In this document: positions 17,324 to 24,486 of the stretch, in pieces
Layout of the letters: every line of letters starts with the position of its first letter
Numbering within the stretch: position 1 is the stretch's first letter
Assembly: GCA_022825825.1 (NCBI GenBank)
Contig: JAJDWA010000053.1
Span: 1-64,000, forward strand
Length of the DNA stretch: 64,000 nt
Source of the DNA: Candidatus Poribacteria bacterium
GTDB taxonomy: Bacteria > Poribacteria > WGA-4E > WGA-3G
Direction: 5' to 3'
Position numbers and translations under genes: made by a program
Notes under the pieces: generated by a model
What the model was told of the DNA's origin: nothing
The model's input: the letters and a program-made list of their open reading frames with translations, nothing else
Databases searched by the model: none

Positions 17324-17982
17324 AAATCCTTACGGTTGTCACTGCAATTCTACTTTTCATTTCCCTCTTTCTTATCTTCGGATATGCACAAGTTGAAAAA
17401 ACAATGTTAGAGGTACAGAAAATTTTCTACCTCCACGTTTCAGCTGCAATGACTGTTTATCTGGCATTCGGTGTAAACTTCATATTTTGTATAAAGTATC
17501 TGATTCAACGCAAACCTGACGATGATCTATTGGCAGTATCTGCAGCAGAAATAGGTCTTGTTTTTTGTACCATTGTGCTGCTTTCTGGACCAATTTGGGC
17601 AAAATATGCTTGGAATACATGGTGGAACTGGGAAGCACGGCTTACAAGCACGCTTGTTCTCTGGCTAATGTATGTGGGCTATTTCATTCTGCGTTCAGCA
17701 TTAGCTGAAGACAAACGCAAACTCTATTCAGCAGTACTTGGTATTATCGCCTTTTTTAATGTGCCGATAGTCCATTTTGCCACAAAATTGTGGGAAGAGG
17801 GAGCACATCCTGAGCGCGGTGCAAAAGTTAATACACTTCCTTCAATACAATACACATGGATGGTTGTTTTAGTAGCATTCATTGTGCTTTTTTCATTACT
17901 ATTAATTTTGCAGTATCGGGTAAAAAAAACAGAGTCCCGCTATGAAGTGATACGCCGCAAACATATAGAGGAGACATCTTGA
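17308..17982 (+). CDS. ccmC: Heme exporter / cytochrome c biogenesis protein CcmC
   Basis: A 224-residue membrane protein with six hydrophobic helices. The tryptophan-rich heme-handling motif YAWNTWWNWEARLTS lies near residue 110, flanked by conserved histidines in FYLHVSAAMTVYL (about 42) and VPIVHFATKLWEEG (about 153). It hands heme to the CcmE chaperone in system I cytochrome c maturation. The start overlaps map, with GGGGAG six bases upstream. The stop overlaps the next start by one base (TGATG). No ccmA, B, E, F or H follows here, so the rest of the pathway must be elsewhere. Confidence 0.9.
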   Translation: MGKSVKILTVVTAILLFISLFLIFGYAQVEKTMLEVQKIFYLHVSAAMTVYLAFGVNFIFCIKYLIQRKPDDDLLAVSAAEIGLVFCTIVLLSGPIWAKYAWNTWWNWEARLTSTLVLWLMYVGYFILRSALAEDKRKLYSAVLGIIAFFNVPIVHFATKLWEEGAHPERGAKVNTLPSIQYTWMVVLVAFIVLFSLLLILQYRVKKTESRYEVIRRKHIEETS

Positions 17983-18338
17983 TGCGAATTATAATTATAA
18001 TTAGTTTTCTAATCGTTGTCGGTTTGGTATTCTCGGCAATTCAGGTGCCAACTATACATAGCAAAAAGGTTGAAGAGGCTATCAAGGAAGCGACATCGCA
18101 ATCTCAAGTTACACCAGAGGATGAAGACATTGTGAGACAAGCTGTCACCCTTTCAGTGGAAAAGCTGGAATCGGCACAACGGACACGCCTCAAATATCTT
18201 GTCTCTGCATATCTCGTTATTTGGTTGGTTTTTATGCTCTACTTGTTGCGATTGGGGAGGCAGCAGCAAGCATTAGATCAACGTCTTGCGCAATTGGAAC
18301 AGGAAACATCCGATAATCAAGATGAATCCATGAAATGA
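17982..18338 (+). CDS. CcmD-like protein with an extra N-terminal membrane segment
   Basis: A 118-residue protein. The second half matches the small heme-export subunit CcmD: LKYLVSAYLVIWLVFMLYLL followed by LGRQQQALDQRLAQLEQE, one helix and a short coiled tail. CcmD proteins are usually about half this long. Here an extra N-terminal hydrophobic segment (residues 2-20) and a polar linker of about 50 residues precede it. Start by ATG at 17982, with GAGGAG eight bases upstream, overlapping the ccmC stop by one base. The position directly after ccmC supports the call. Confidence 0.7.
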   Translation: MRIIIIISFLIVVGLVFSAIQVPTIHSKKVEEAIKEATSQSQVTPEDEDIVRQAVTLSVEKLESAQRTRLKYLVSAYLVIWLVFMLYLLRLGRQQQALDQRLAQLEQETSDNQDESMK

Positions 18339-18415
18339 TTCCTCGAAGCAGGTATCATACCATATTAACCTGATTTGTCCTGTTTGCCCGGGCGACGGCC
18401 GGTCTTTAGTTCCAA

Positions 18416-18497
18416 GTGCGGTTAGGAAACCGCATCCGCTGAATACCAAACGCGTATTCAGCGTTGATTTGGCCAAATGCCAAAAAGCGCATTTGGC
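18416..18497. repeat. Three stem-loops in tandem between convergent genes
   Basis: TGCGGTTAGGAAACCGCA (18417-18434), then a 9-bp stem GCTGAATAC / GTATTCAGC (18438-18462), then a 9-bp stem GCCAAATGC / GCATTTGGC (18472-18497). The second and third stems have close relatives at 52203-52313. They may double as transcription barriers between ccmD and the oppositely oriented glycosyltransferase, though none has a T-tract. Confidence 0.7.
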
Positions 18498-18543
18498 GTT
18501 GATTCACTGTCCAGAAAATAAGATAAATCCCGTTAATTGGGTA

Positions 18544-19965
18544 TTAGTCTAACAAAAAAATGTGAATTGTCCTATCTTTTGCCCGTGAGAACGCTGGTAA
18601 CGTTTCTATCATGCGTCCTCGTTCGCGTATCCAATTACGCACAGTCATATCTGAATCAAGCACATTAAAACTTGCTACGTCTACGATAAACCATAGCCTT
18701 TTCCAACCTGCATTTTTCCACTCCTTCTCAAAATCTACTTTATCTTTTACCAACTTATCAATATCAACTGCCTCCAATGTAGGCATATAATACCGAGCCA
18801 TTTCAGGTTCTGATAGTACCAATACATCGGTAGGTTTATGCACTGTCTGAATTGCTTCAAATGCCTCTCTCCATTTAGGCCTCCCACCGTTTTCATATCG
18901 AAAATAGAGATAATCTTGAGATAGCAACACAACAACAATTAGGCAAGGGAGTAACACCTTAAGTAAGTTAGATTTGTCTGCAGCTATTGCTTCCCAGATA
19001 TAGGTGCATGCAACTGCAGCGAGGATAAAATAGGCAGGTGTTGTCCAAAACAGGTAATAGCCTGCTACATTCTGCAACTGAGAGGCAATCAGTAGAAGTA
19101 CCAAAGGCACACCAGCGAAACAGAGTAAAAAGCGGGTAGCACGGTCACGGAGATTTACGATTGCGGCAAAAAAAGCAGTAACCACTATCGGAATGCTAAC
19201 GCTTTCGACAAGTGTTAGAATAATATAGATTGGACTCCGCCCCCATTCATTATGTCCCCATCCAGAAAAAAGGTGTCCGCGAATCTGTGGAAGTATAAGC
19301 ATTAGGACAGGTAGAGCAAAAGGCAGAAAAAATAGAAGTAGATTGATCCACCGTTTTTTGTTTCGTTCCTCTAAAAGTTGAAGTATCGAATAAACTGCCA
19401 ACGCAGGCACAATTGCTGCAGCCAACAAGTGCGACAGGATAAGGCAGATACAGAAAAAGAGCGCACATATCGTTAGTAATGTTGAATCGTTTTCAAGGGA
19501 ACGGTAGAAAAACCATGCTGTCAACACCGCAAACAGGAAGGTGAAGATATAGGACCGTGCGTTTTGCGACCAAAATAGATGCCAATTTGATAAAGCCACA
19601 AACGCTGCTGCGAATAATCCTACTCTACTATTGTATAAAGTCTGTCCTAAACTAAAGACTATCGGGATTGATAGGATACCTGCAATACAGAAAATGAGGC
19701 GTCCGTTCCACTCACCCTCTCCCTGTGCCAAAAATGATAGCTTTTCACCTAAAAAAACGGAGAACTTCGCTGCGATATAAGGAACTGGATTGATCGGAGA
19801 ATTGGAAAGAGAAAATTCCCTGGCATCCAGCACCGTGAGCACCTCATCAATCCAGAAACTCCACACTCCGAGATTCCAAAATCGAAGAAACGCACCAATG
19901 CTGACTATACATATAAGCAGAATATGCTTATTTTTTAGGCAGTTTTGTGATGAAAATTTCAGCAT
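18544..19965 (-). CDS. GT39/PMT-like membrane glycosyltransferase
   Basis: A 473-residue protein with about ten membrane helices. The N-terminus contains SFWIDEVLTVLDARE near residue 36, the extracytoplasmic acidic motif of the GT-C (ArnT/PMT, DUF2029-like) fold that uses polyprenyl-phosphate sugars. The C-terminal 100 residues are soluble and periplasmic. The acceptor is unknown. The ATG at 19965 is the first in frame; a GAGGAG motif lies 19 nt upstream, too far for a normal ribosome site, so the true start is uncertain. Confidence 0.75.
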   Translation of the reverse strand: MLKFSSQNCLKNKHILLICIVSIGAFLRFWNLGVWSFWIDEVLTVLDAREFSLSNSPINPVPYIAAKFSVFLGEKLSFLAQGEGEWNGRLIFCIAGILSIPIVFSLGQTLYNSRVGLFAAAFVALSNWHLFWSQNARSYIFTFLFAVLTAWFFYRSLENDSTLLTICALFFCICLILSHLLAAAIVPALAVYSILQLLEERNKKRWINLLLFFLPFALPVLMLILPQIRGHLFSGWGHNEWGRSPIYIILTLVESVSIPIVVTAFFAAIVNLRDRATRFLLCFAGVPLVLLLIASQLQNVAGYYLFWTTPAYFILAAVACTYIWEAIAADKSNLLKVLLPCLIVVVLLSQDYLYFRYENGGRPKWREAFEAIQTVHKPTDVLVLSEPEMARYYMPTLEAVDIDKLVKDKVDFEKEWKNAGWKRLWFIVDVASFNVLDSDMTVRNWIRERGRMIETLPAFSRAKDRTIHIFLLD

Positions 19966-20134
19966 TTTTGATAGAAACCGATCTCCTCAAAACATGTAAT
20001 TTCACTAACTACTCTGCCGTATTTTTGACACTTTATGATGCAGGTTAGAATACGGATAAACTAAAGTTACTCTTATGTCAAAGGTGTATCAACCTTACAT
20101 AGAAGATTAAGTAAAGTTTACAAATATTATATAA

Positions 20135-20152
20135 TTGGCACGTATATTGCTT
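20135..20152 (+). promoter_or_regulatory. Sigma-54 (RpoN) promoter
   Basis: TTGGCACGTATATTGCTT contains the -24 GG and -12 GC elements with ten bases between them and matches the consensus TGGCAC-N5-TTGC(A/T) fully. Transcription should begin near 20162, giving a leader of about 140 nt before the barrel gene at 20305. No clear NtrC-type binding site was found in the 150 bases upstream. Confidence 0.8.
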
Positions 20153-20304
20153 TAAATGCAGCAGTGCAACTAAGCACAGATTCTATCACAAGTTGATGCC
20201 GCGTTCAATAAGAATTGGGCAAGTTGAGTTTCTCAAACTGGCATACAACTTATTGCAGCACGATAATATAGTGCTTGAATACAATATCTATTAAGGAGAT
20301 TTTA

Positions 20305-21051
20305 ATGAAATTTAAAGCGTTTTGGTTACCCCAATTATTGGCAATAGTTTGCATCCTCACAGTTGGTAGTGTTCCGATGGTTTACGCTGACGGACACGAA
20401 GCAGGTGAAGAGATGGAAATGGAAGAAGAGTCAGGTATTTCCGGTTGGTTCCGGACCGATACAGATAGCTTAGGTACGCAAATTTGGTTTGGTGGTAGTT
20501 ATCCAGCTGGCAGTGTATCTATAGACAGCGATATTTACGTCGTCGGCACTTTCGCAGAGTTTGACCTTGGACTGGGAATTCCAGTTGTTGATAGTGATTC
20601 CTTATCACTTACATTCCTTCCGATGGTTGGTATTGGGTTTGACTATGAATCTGCAAACGGTCCCTCTTCTCTGATTGCTCCGCAGCTGTTTACCTATCTT
20701 ACTGCTGGGTCTATCTATTTTGAGTCATGGATTCAATTTTTCTTCAATACCCCATTTGATTACGATGATGATTCTTTATATACCCGAGATTTTCTCCTCT
20801 ATTCTATTACTGATAATATTGCTATCGGTCCGCAGGTAGAAGTAGGACTGACTTTAAGTGGTTTAGAGGAAGAAACTGAAACAGGCTTAAGTAGTTTGGT
20901 TGTTGGTGGACGGATCAATCTCGGTTATGGTGAAAACAACACACTCGGTCTCTTTGTCGGTTATGAAACCCAACCTGCTGAGGATGATGAAGGAAATGAA
21001 ATTGATCAAACCGGATTTACCGGTAGAATGACATTCGTCCGTACGTGGTAA
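20305..21051 (+). CDS. Small outer-membrane beta-barrel protein
   Basis: A 248-residue exported protein. A signal peptide covers about residues 1-28 (LLAIVCILTVGSVPMVYADG), then a short Glu/Met-rich stretch (GEEMEMEEES). The rest alternates hydrophobic and polar residues in about ten to twelve strands with aromatic girdles, and it ends in FVRTW; a terminal aromatic residue is the usual barrel-assembly signal. The start at 20305 is set by AAGGAG five bases upstream; an earlier in-frame ATG at 20275 precedes this site. It is the first gene after the sigma-54 promoter and lies upstream of two ammonium transporters, which suggests, without proof, a porin-like role under nitrogen control. Confidence 0.72.
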   Translation: MKFKAFWLPQLLAIVCILTVGSVPMVYADGHEAGEEMEMEEESGISGWFRTDTDSLGTQIWFGGSYPAGSVSIDSDIYVVGTFAEFDLGLGIPVVDSDSLSLTFLPMVGIGFDYESANGPSSLIAPQLFTYLTAGSIYFESWIQFFFNTPFDYDDDSLYTRDFLLYSITDNIAIGPQVEVGLTLSGLEEETETGLSSLVVGGRINLGYGENNTLGLFVGYETQPAEDDEGNEIDQTGFTGRMTFVRTW

Positions 21052-21096
21052 TTGTATGTTTGTAACAGTCGTTGTGCTGTTTCTTTCATAGGTAAA

Positions 21097-21133
21097 TCAT
21101 CGCGAATCAGAAAAAACGCTTGATTCGCGATGA
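21097..21133 (+). terminator. Perfect 13-bp stem-loop after the barrel gene
   Basis: TCATCGCGAATCA (21097-21109) pairs perfectly with TGATTCGCGATGA (21121-21133) around an 11-nt loop. There is no T-tract, so it may be a partial terminator, an RNA-stabilising 3' end or a protein site between the barrel gene and the first amt. Confidence 0.6.
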
Positions 21134-21219
21134 ACCCAATTATCACAAAACGGATGTAAACTTTCAGTTCCTCGGAGTTTTAAAAAGCAGTTTTATTGAA
21201 ATATAGGAGATCTTTTCAA

Positions 21220-22617
21220 ATGAATAAAGTGTTTATAATAACGGTTCTCATCTTAACCTGCCTATTGAGTCTAAACGCTTTTGCCTTAAACGGAAATGTT
21301 GATGACTTGGAAGCTGAAGGTGAAAAAGTAAAGGCTTACGAAGGCACGCCCTACGAAAAAGAGATGGTTAAGGTTCCCCCTGTGAAATACAGTGCGGATA
21401 CACTATGGGTGTTGGTTGCTGCATTTCTCGTTTTCTTTATGCAGGCAGGTTTCGCTATGGTGGAATCTGGATTTACACGTGCCAAAAACGCTGTGAATAT
21501 TCTCATGAAAAACTTGATGGACTTTTCAATGGGTTCAATCGCTTATTGGGCAATCGGCTTTGCCATAATGTTTGGTGCAGGCAATGCGTTCATGGGAACA
21601 AGCGGTTGGTTCGTTCCATCTGATTCCGGTGTTTTTAGTTCGTTAGAGTGGAGTTCTGTCCCAACACACGCAGCATGGCTTTTCCAACTTGTATTCGCCG
21701 CTACCGCAGCAACAATCGTCTCTGGTGCGATGGCAGAACGGACACAGTTCAAAAGTTATCTGATTTATAGTGTATTTATCACAGGTATCATCTATCCGAT
21801 TGTTGGTCACTGGGTTTGGGGTGGTGGTTGGTTATCAGATTTGGGCATGTCCGATTTCGCAGGTTCAACAGTCGTTCATTCAACGGGCGGTTGGCTTGCA
21901 TTGACAGGTGCTATCGTCTTAGGTCCACGCCTCGGTAAATATGATAGTGAAGGTAAACCGAGACCGATTGCTGGGCATAATTTACCTCTTGCTGCTCTTG
22001 GTGTCTTTATCCTGTGGCTCGGTTGGTTTGGATTCAATCCTGGCAGTCAAATGGCTGCCGATGCGTTACCTCTTGCTAGTATTGCTGTGACAACAAATAT
22101 CGCAGCTGCTGCCGGTGCGATTACCGCTATGATCACAGCATGGATTTTCCTCGGCAAACCTGATGCTGGTATGTCTCTCAACGGTGCACTCGCTGGGTTG
22201 GTAACAATTACTGCTGGTTGTGCTTCCGTTACTCCGACATCTGCTGCTATTATGGGAGCACTCGGTGGTATCGTTGTTGTCCTCAGCGTGCTATTGCTTG
22301 AACGTTTCCGTGTTGATGATCCGGTTGGTGCTATTTCTGTTCACGGGACGTGTGGTGCTTTAGGTACACTTCTACTCGGATTTTTTGACAGTTCAAGTGG
22401 AGTTTTTGCTGGTGGGGGATTTACCCTCCTCTGGGCACAATTCGTTGGTGTCGTTGCTGTCCTCGTGTGGTGTCTCGTAACAGGCTTTATTCTCTTCTAC
22501 GCAATTAAAGCAGCTACAGGTCTACGGGTCACAGAAGAGGAAGAACAAGCAGGACTTGACTACGAAGAACACGGTGCAAGTGCTTATCCGGACTTCAATG
22601 TTTCATCAATGCGTTAG
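21220..22617 (+). CDS. amt: Ammonium transporter (Amt), first copy
   Basis: A 465-residue Amt/MEP/Rh channel. A signal-like first segment (IITVLILTCLLSLNAFA) is followed by eleven membrane helices, as in AmtB. Signature stretches include MVESGFTRAKNAVNILMKNL, the first pore histidine in VVHSTGGWLAL and the second in SVHGTCGALGTLLLG, and WLGWFGFNPGSQM. The pattern is closer to cyanobacterial and plant-like Amt than to E. coli AmtB. The start is ATG at 21220 after AGGAGA; an in-frame ATG at 21196 lies before that site. No glnK/PII gene is linked. A strong hairpin terminator follows. Confidence 0.95.
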   Translation: MNKVFIITVLILTCLLSLNAFALNGNVDDLEAEGEKVKAYEGTPYEKEMVKVPPVKYSADTLWVLVAAFLVFFMQAGFAMVESGFTRAKNAVNILMKNLMDFSMGSIAYWAIGFAIMFGAGNAFMGTSGWFVPSDSGVFSSLEWSSVPTHAAWLFQLVFAATAATIVSGAMAERTQFKSYLIYSVFITGIIYPIVGHWVWGGGWLSDLGMSDFAGSTVVHSTGGWLALTGAIVLGPRLGKYDSEGKPRPIAGHNLPLAALGVFILWLGWFGFNPGSQMAADALPLASIAVTTNIAAAAGAITAMITAWIFLGKPDAGMSLNGALAGLVTITAGCASVTPTSAAIMGALGGIVVVLSVLLLERFRVDDPVGAISVHGTCGALGTLLLGFFDSSSGVFAGGGFTLLWAQFVGVVAVLVWCLVTGFILFYAIKAATGLRVTEEEEQAGLDYEEHGASAYPDFNVSSMR

Positions 22618-22665
22618 ACACATTTCAGATAACCTCCGAATACAAAATCGTTGGTTATACAATTC

Positions 22666-22738
22666 AAAATAGGTCGCCCATAAGAAGTTTCACTTATATC
22701 CCTGAGTTTACTTCTTGGCTTATGGGCGTTCCTATTTT
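22666..22738 (+). terminator. Rho-independent terminator after the first amt
   Basis: AAAATAGG and GCCCATAAG on the left pair with CTTATGGGC and CCTATTTT on the right, with an internal loop of two or three bases and a 27-nt apical region. The right arm ends in TTTT. It separates the two amt genes into different transcripts or reduces read-through. Confidence 0.7.
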
Positions 22739-22930
22739 ACTGTTTGCTAAGGTGTAATCTTTTACCGTTAGATTGAAATCACTTGAAACCTTTGTTATAT
22801 TTTGGTAGAATGCTAAATCAAAACTTATAGAAGTTAGACTTTATTAAGAAGCGTTAGTAGATCGAATTATTTTTATGAAATTAAAAGTTGAACGGTAGAC
22901 AAGGTTGTTTGCCATTATAAAAAATAACTT

Positions 22931-22950
22931 AACAAGCATCATCGCTTGTT
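22931..22950 (+). promoter_or_regulatory. Perfect inverted repeat just before the second amt ribosome site
   Basis: AACAAGC-ATCATC-GCTTGTT ends six bases before AAGGAGG (22957-22963). It could be a repressor operator or an mRNA hairpin that limits access to the ribosome site. The sequence shows only the symmetry and the position. Confidence 0.5.
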
Positions 22951-22969
22951 AATACCAAGGAGGATACAG

Positions 22970-24409
22970 ATGCAACAACGAAGTGCATCACATTTTTTAA
23001 AGAAGCGTTTTAATTATTCGCTAATTGGAGCGCTTATACTAATTTTACTGATATCTGGTGTACCAAGCTTAATCCTGACACAACATGTGTTTGCAGACCA
23101 GCATGAGACATCTGAAGTGGAGGCAGAAGCACCTACTGAACAAGCGGCGGATGCCGAAGAAGAGGTAGCAAAACTTGAGCCCGGTGATACCGCTTGGATG
23201 CTTACCGCAACAGCACTTGTGCTGTTTATGACTATTCCCGGACTTGCCCTCTTCTATGGTGGGCTTGTGCGCGTACAGAATGTACTCTCCGTACTCATGC
23301 AGTGTTTCGCTTTAACGGGGCTTATCACTATCTTATGGATTGTCATCGGGTATAGTCTCGCTTTTAACACCGCTGGTATGGAGGCAGGAAAAATAACGCT
23401 CAACTCTTTTGTTGGAGGACTCGGCACCTATTTCCTGAAAGGAATTGGTGTAGGTACTTTAAGCGGAACTATTCCCGAAACCGTTTTTGTTGTCTTCCAA
23501 ATGACATTCGCGATTATCACCCCTGCCCTGATCGCTGGTGCATTCGCTGAACGTATGAAGTTCTCAGCAATGCTTCTCTTTTCAGCAATCTGGTCACTAA
23601 TCGTTTATGCTCCCCTCTGCCACATGGCATGGTCAGGCGACGGTTCACTGTTTGGTGATATAATCGGTGCTATTGATTTTGCAGGCGGGAATGTCGTGCA
23701 TATAAACGCAGGTATCGCAGCGTTAGTCGCAGCGATTTTAGTCGGGAAACGGATCGGTTACCAGACAACAGCCATGCCGCCGCACAGTTTGACACTCACC
23801 GTGGTCGGCGCGTCAATGCTCTGGGTAGGCTGGTTCGGTTTCAATGCTGGCAGCCAACTTGCTGCTGACGGTACCGCTGGCATGGCAATGCTCGTCACGC
23901 AGGTTTCAACTGCTACTGCCGCAATTACATGGATGTTTATTGAATGGGCTAAACATGGCAAACCCAGTGTTCTGGGTATTGTTACAGGTGCCGTTGCAGG
24001 ATTAGTTGCTATTACACCTGCTTCTGGAACAGTTGGTCCGATCGGGGCATTGGTTATCGGGTTCGTCTCTGGTGCTGTTTGCTTCTGGGGTGCTACCAGT
24101 TTAAAAACAAAACTCGGCTATGACGATTCATTGGATGCTTTCGGTGTTCACGGAATCGGTGGAATTGTCGGGGCACTGTTGACAGGTGTTTTCTCAGCTA
24201 CAGTTTTAGGCGGATCTGAGGATATTATGATTGGAAGTCAGCTTTGGGCACAGTTCCTTAGCATCGCTATCACCATTGTTTGGAGTGGTGTGATTTCGTT
24301 TATTATCCTTAAGATCGTTGACGCTATAGTCGGTCTACGCGTTGAAGAGGACGATGAACGTATGGGTCTTGACCTATCACAACACAACGAACGCGGTTAT
24401 AACCTCTAA
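22970..24409 (+). CDS. amtB: Ammonium transporter (AmtB type), second copy
   Basis: A 479-residue Amt channel, of the E. coli AmtB branch. The N-terminal extension has a hydrophobic signal segment (LIGALILILLISGVPSL) ending in VFADQHE and an acidic linker (EVEAEAPTEQAADAEEE), then eleven helices. Markers are PGLALFYGGLVRVQNVLSVL, the pore histidine in NVVHINAGIAALVAAIL, and FGVHGIGGIVGALLTG. ATG at 22970 follows AAGGAGG by six bases. It differs enough from the first copy to be a separate branch and not a recent duplicate. Two Amt types together often differ in affinity. Confidence 0.96.
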   Translation: MQQRSASHFLKKRFNYSLIGALILILLISGVPSLILTQHVFADQHETSEVEAEAPTEQAADAEEEVAKLEPGDTAWMLTATALVLFMTIPGLALFYGGLVRVQNVLSVLMQCFALTGLITILWIVIGYSLAFNTAGMEAGKITLNSFVGGLGTYFLKGIGVGTLSGTIPETVFVVFQMTFAIITPALIAGAFAERMKFSAMLLFSAIWSLIVYAPLCHMAWSGDGSLFGDIIGAIDFAGGNVVHINAGIAALVAAILVGKRIGYQTTAMPPHSLTLTVVGASMLWVGWFGFNAGSQLAADGTAGMAMLVTQVSTATAAITWMFIEWAKHGKPSVLGIVTGAVAGLVAITPASGTVGPIGALVIGFVSGAVCFWGATSLKTKLGYDDSLDAFGVHGIGGIVGALLTGVFSATVLGGSEDIMIGSQLWAQFLSIAITIVWSGVISFIILKIVDAIVGLRVEEDDERMGLDLSQHNERGYNL

Positions 24410-24448
24410 CAAAACATGCGTGGTTACAAACTACGCTTACAGATGAGC

Positions 24449-24470
24449 GGGCGGGCAATTATGTCCGCCC
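24449..24470. terminator. GC-rich stem-loop between convergent genes
   Basis: GGGCGGGC pairs with GTCCGCCC (eight pairs including one G-T) around a six-base loop. On the plus strand ACACTGTTTTA follows. It lies between the second amt and the esterase and could stop transcription from both sides. Confidence 0.6.
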
Positions 24471-24486
24471 ACACTGTTTTACCAGA

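Noticed and set aside
20155-20180. GTGC-AACTAA-GCAC as an NtrC-like site in the amt leader
   Set aside because: The half sites are in the wrong order for GCAC-N-GTGC and the position is downstream of the promoter.
22900-22916. Second sigma-54 promoter before amtB (GGTTGTTTGCC)
   Set aside because: Distance between GG and GC is five bases instead of ten.
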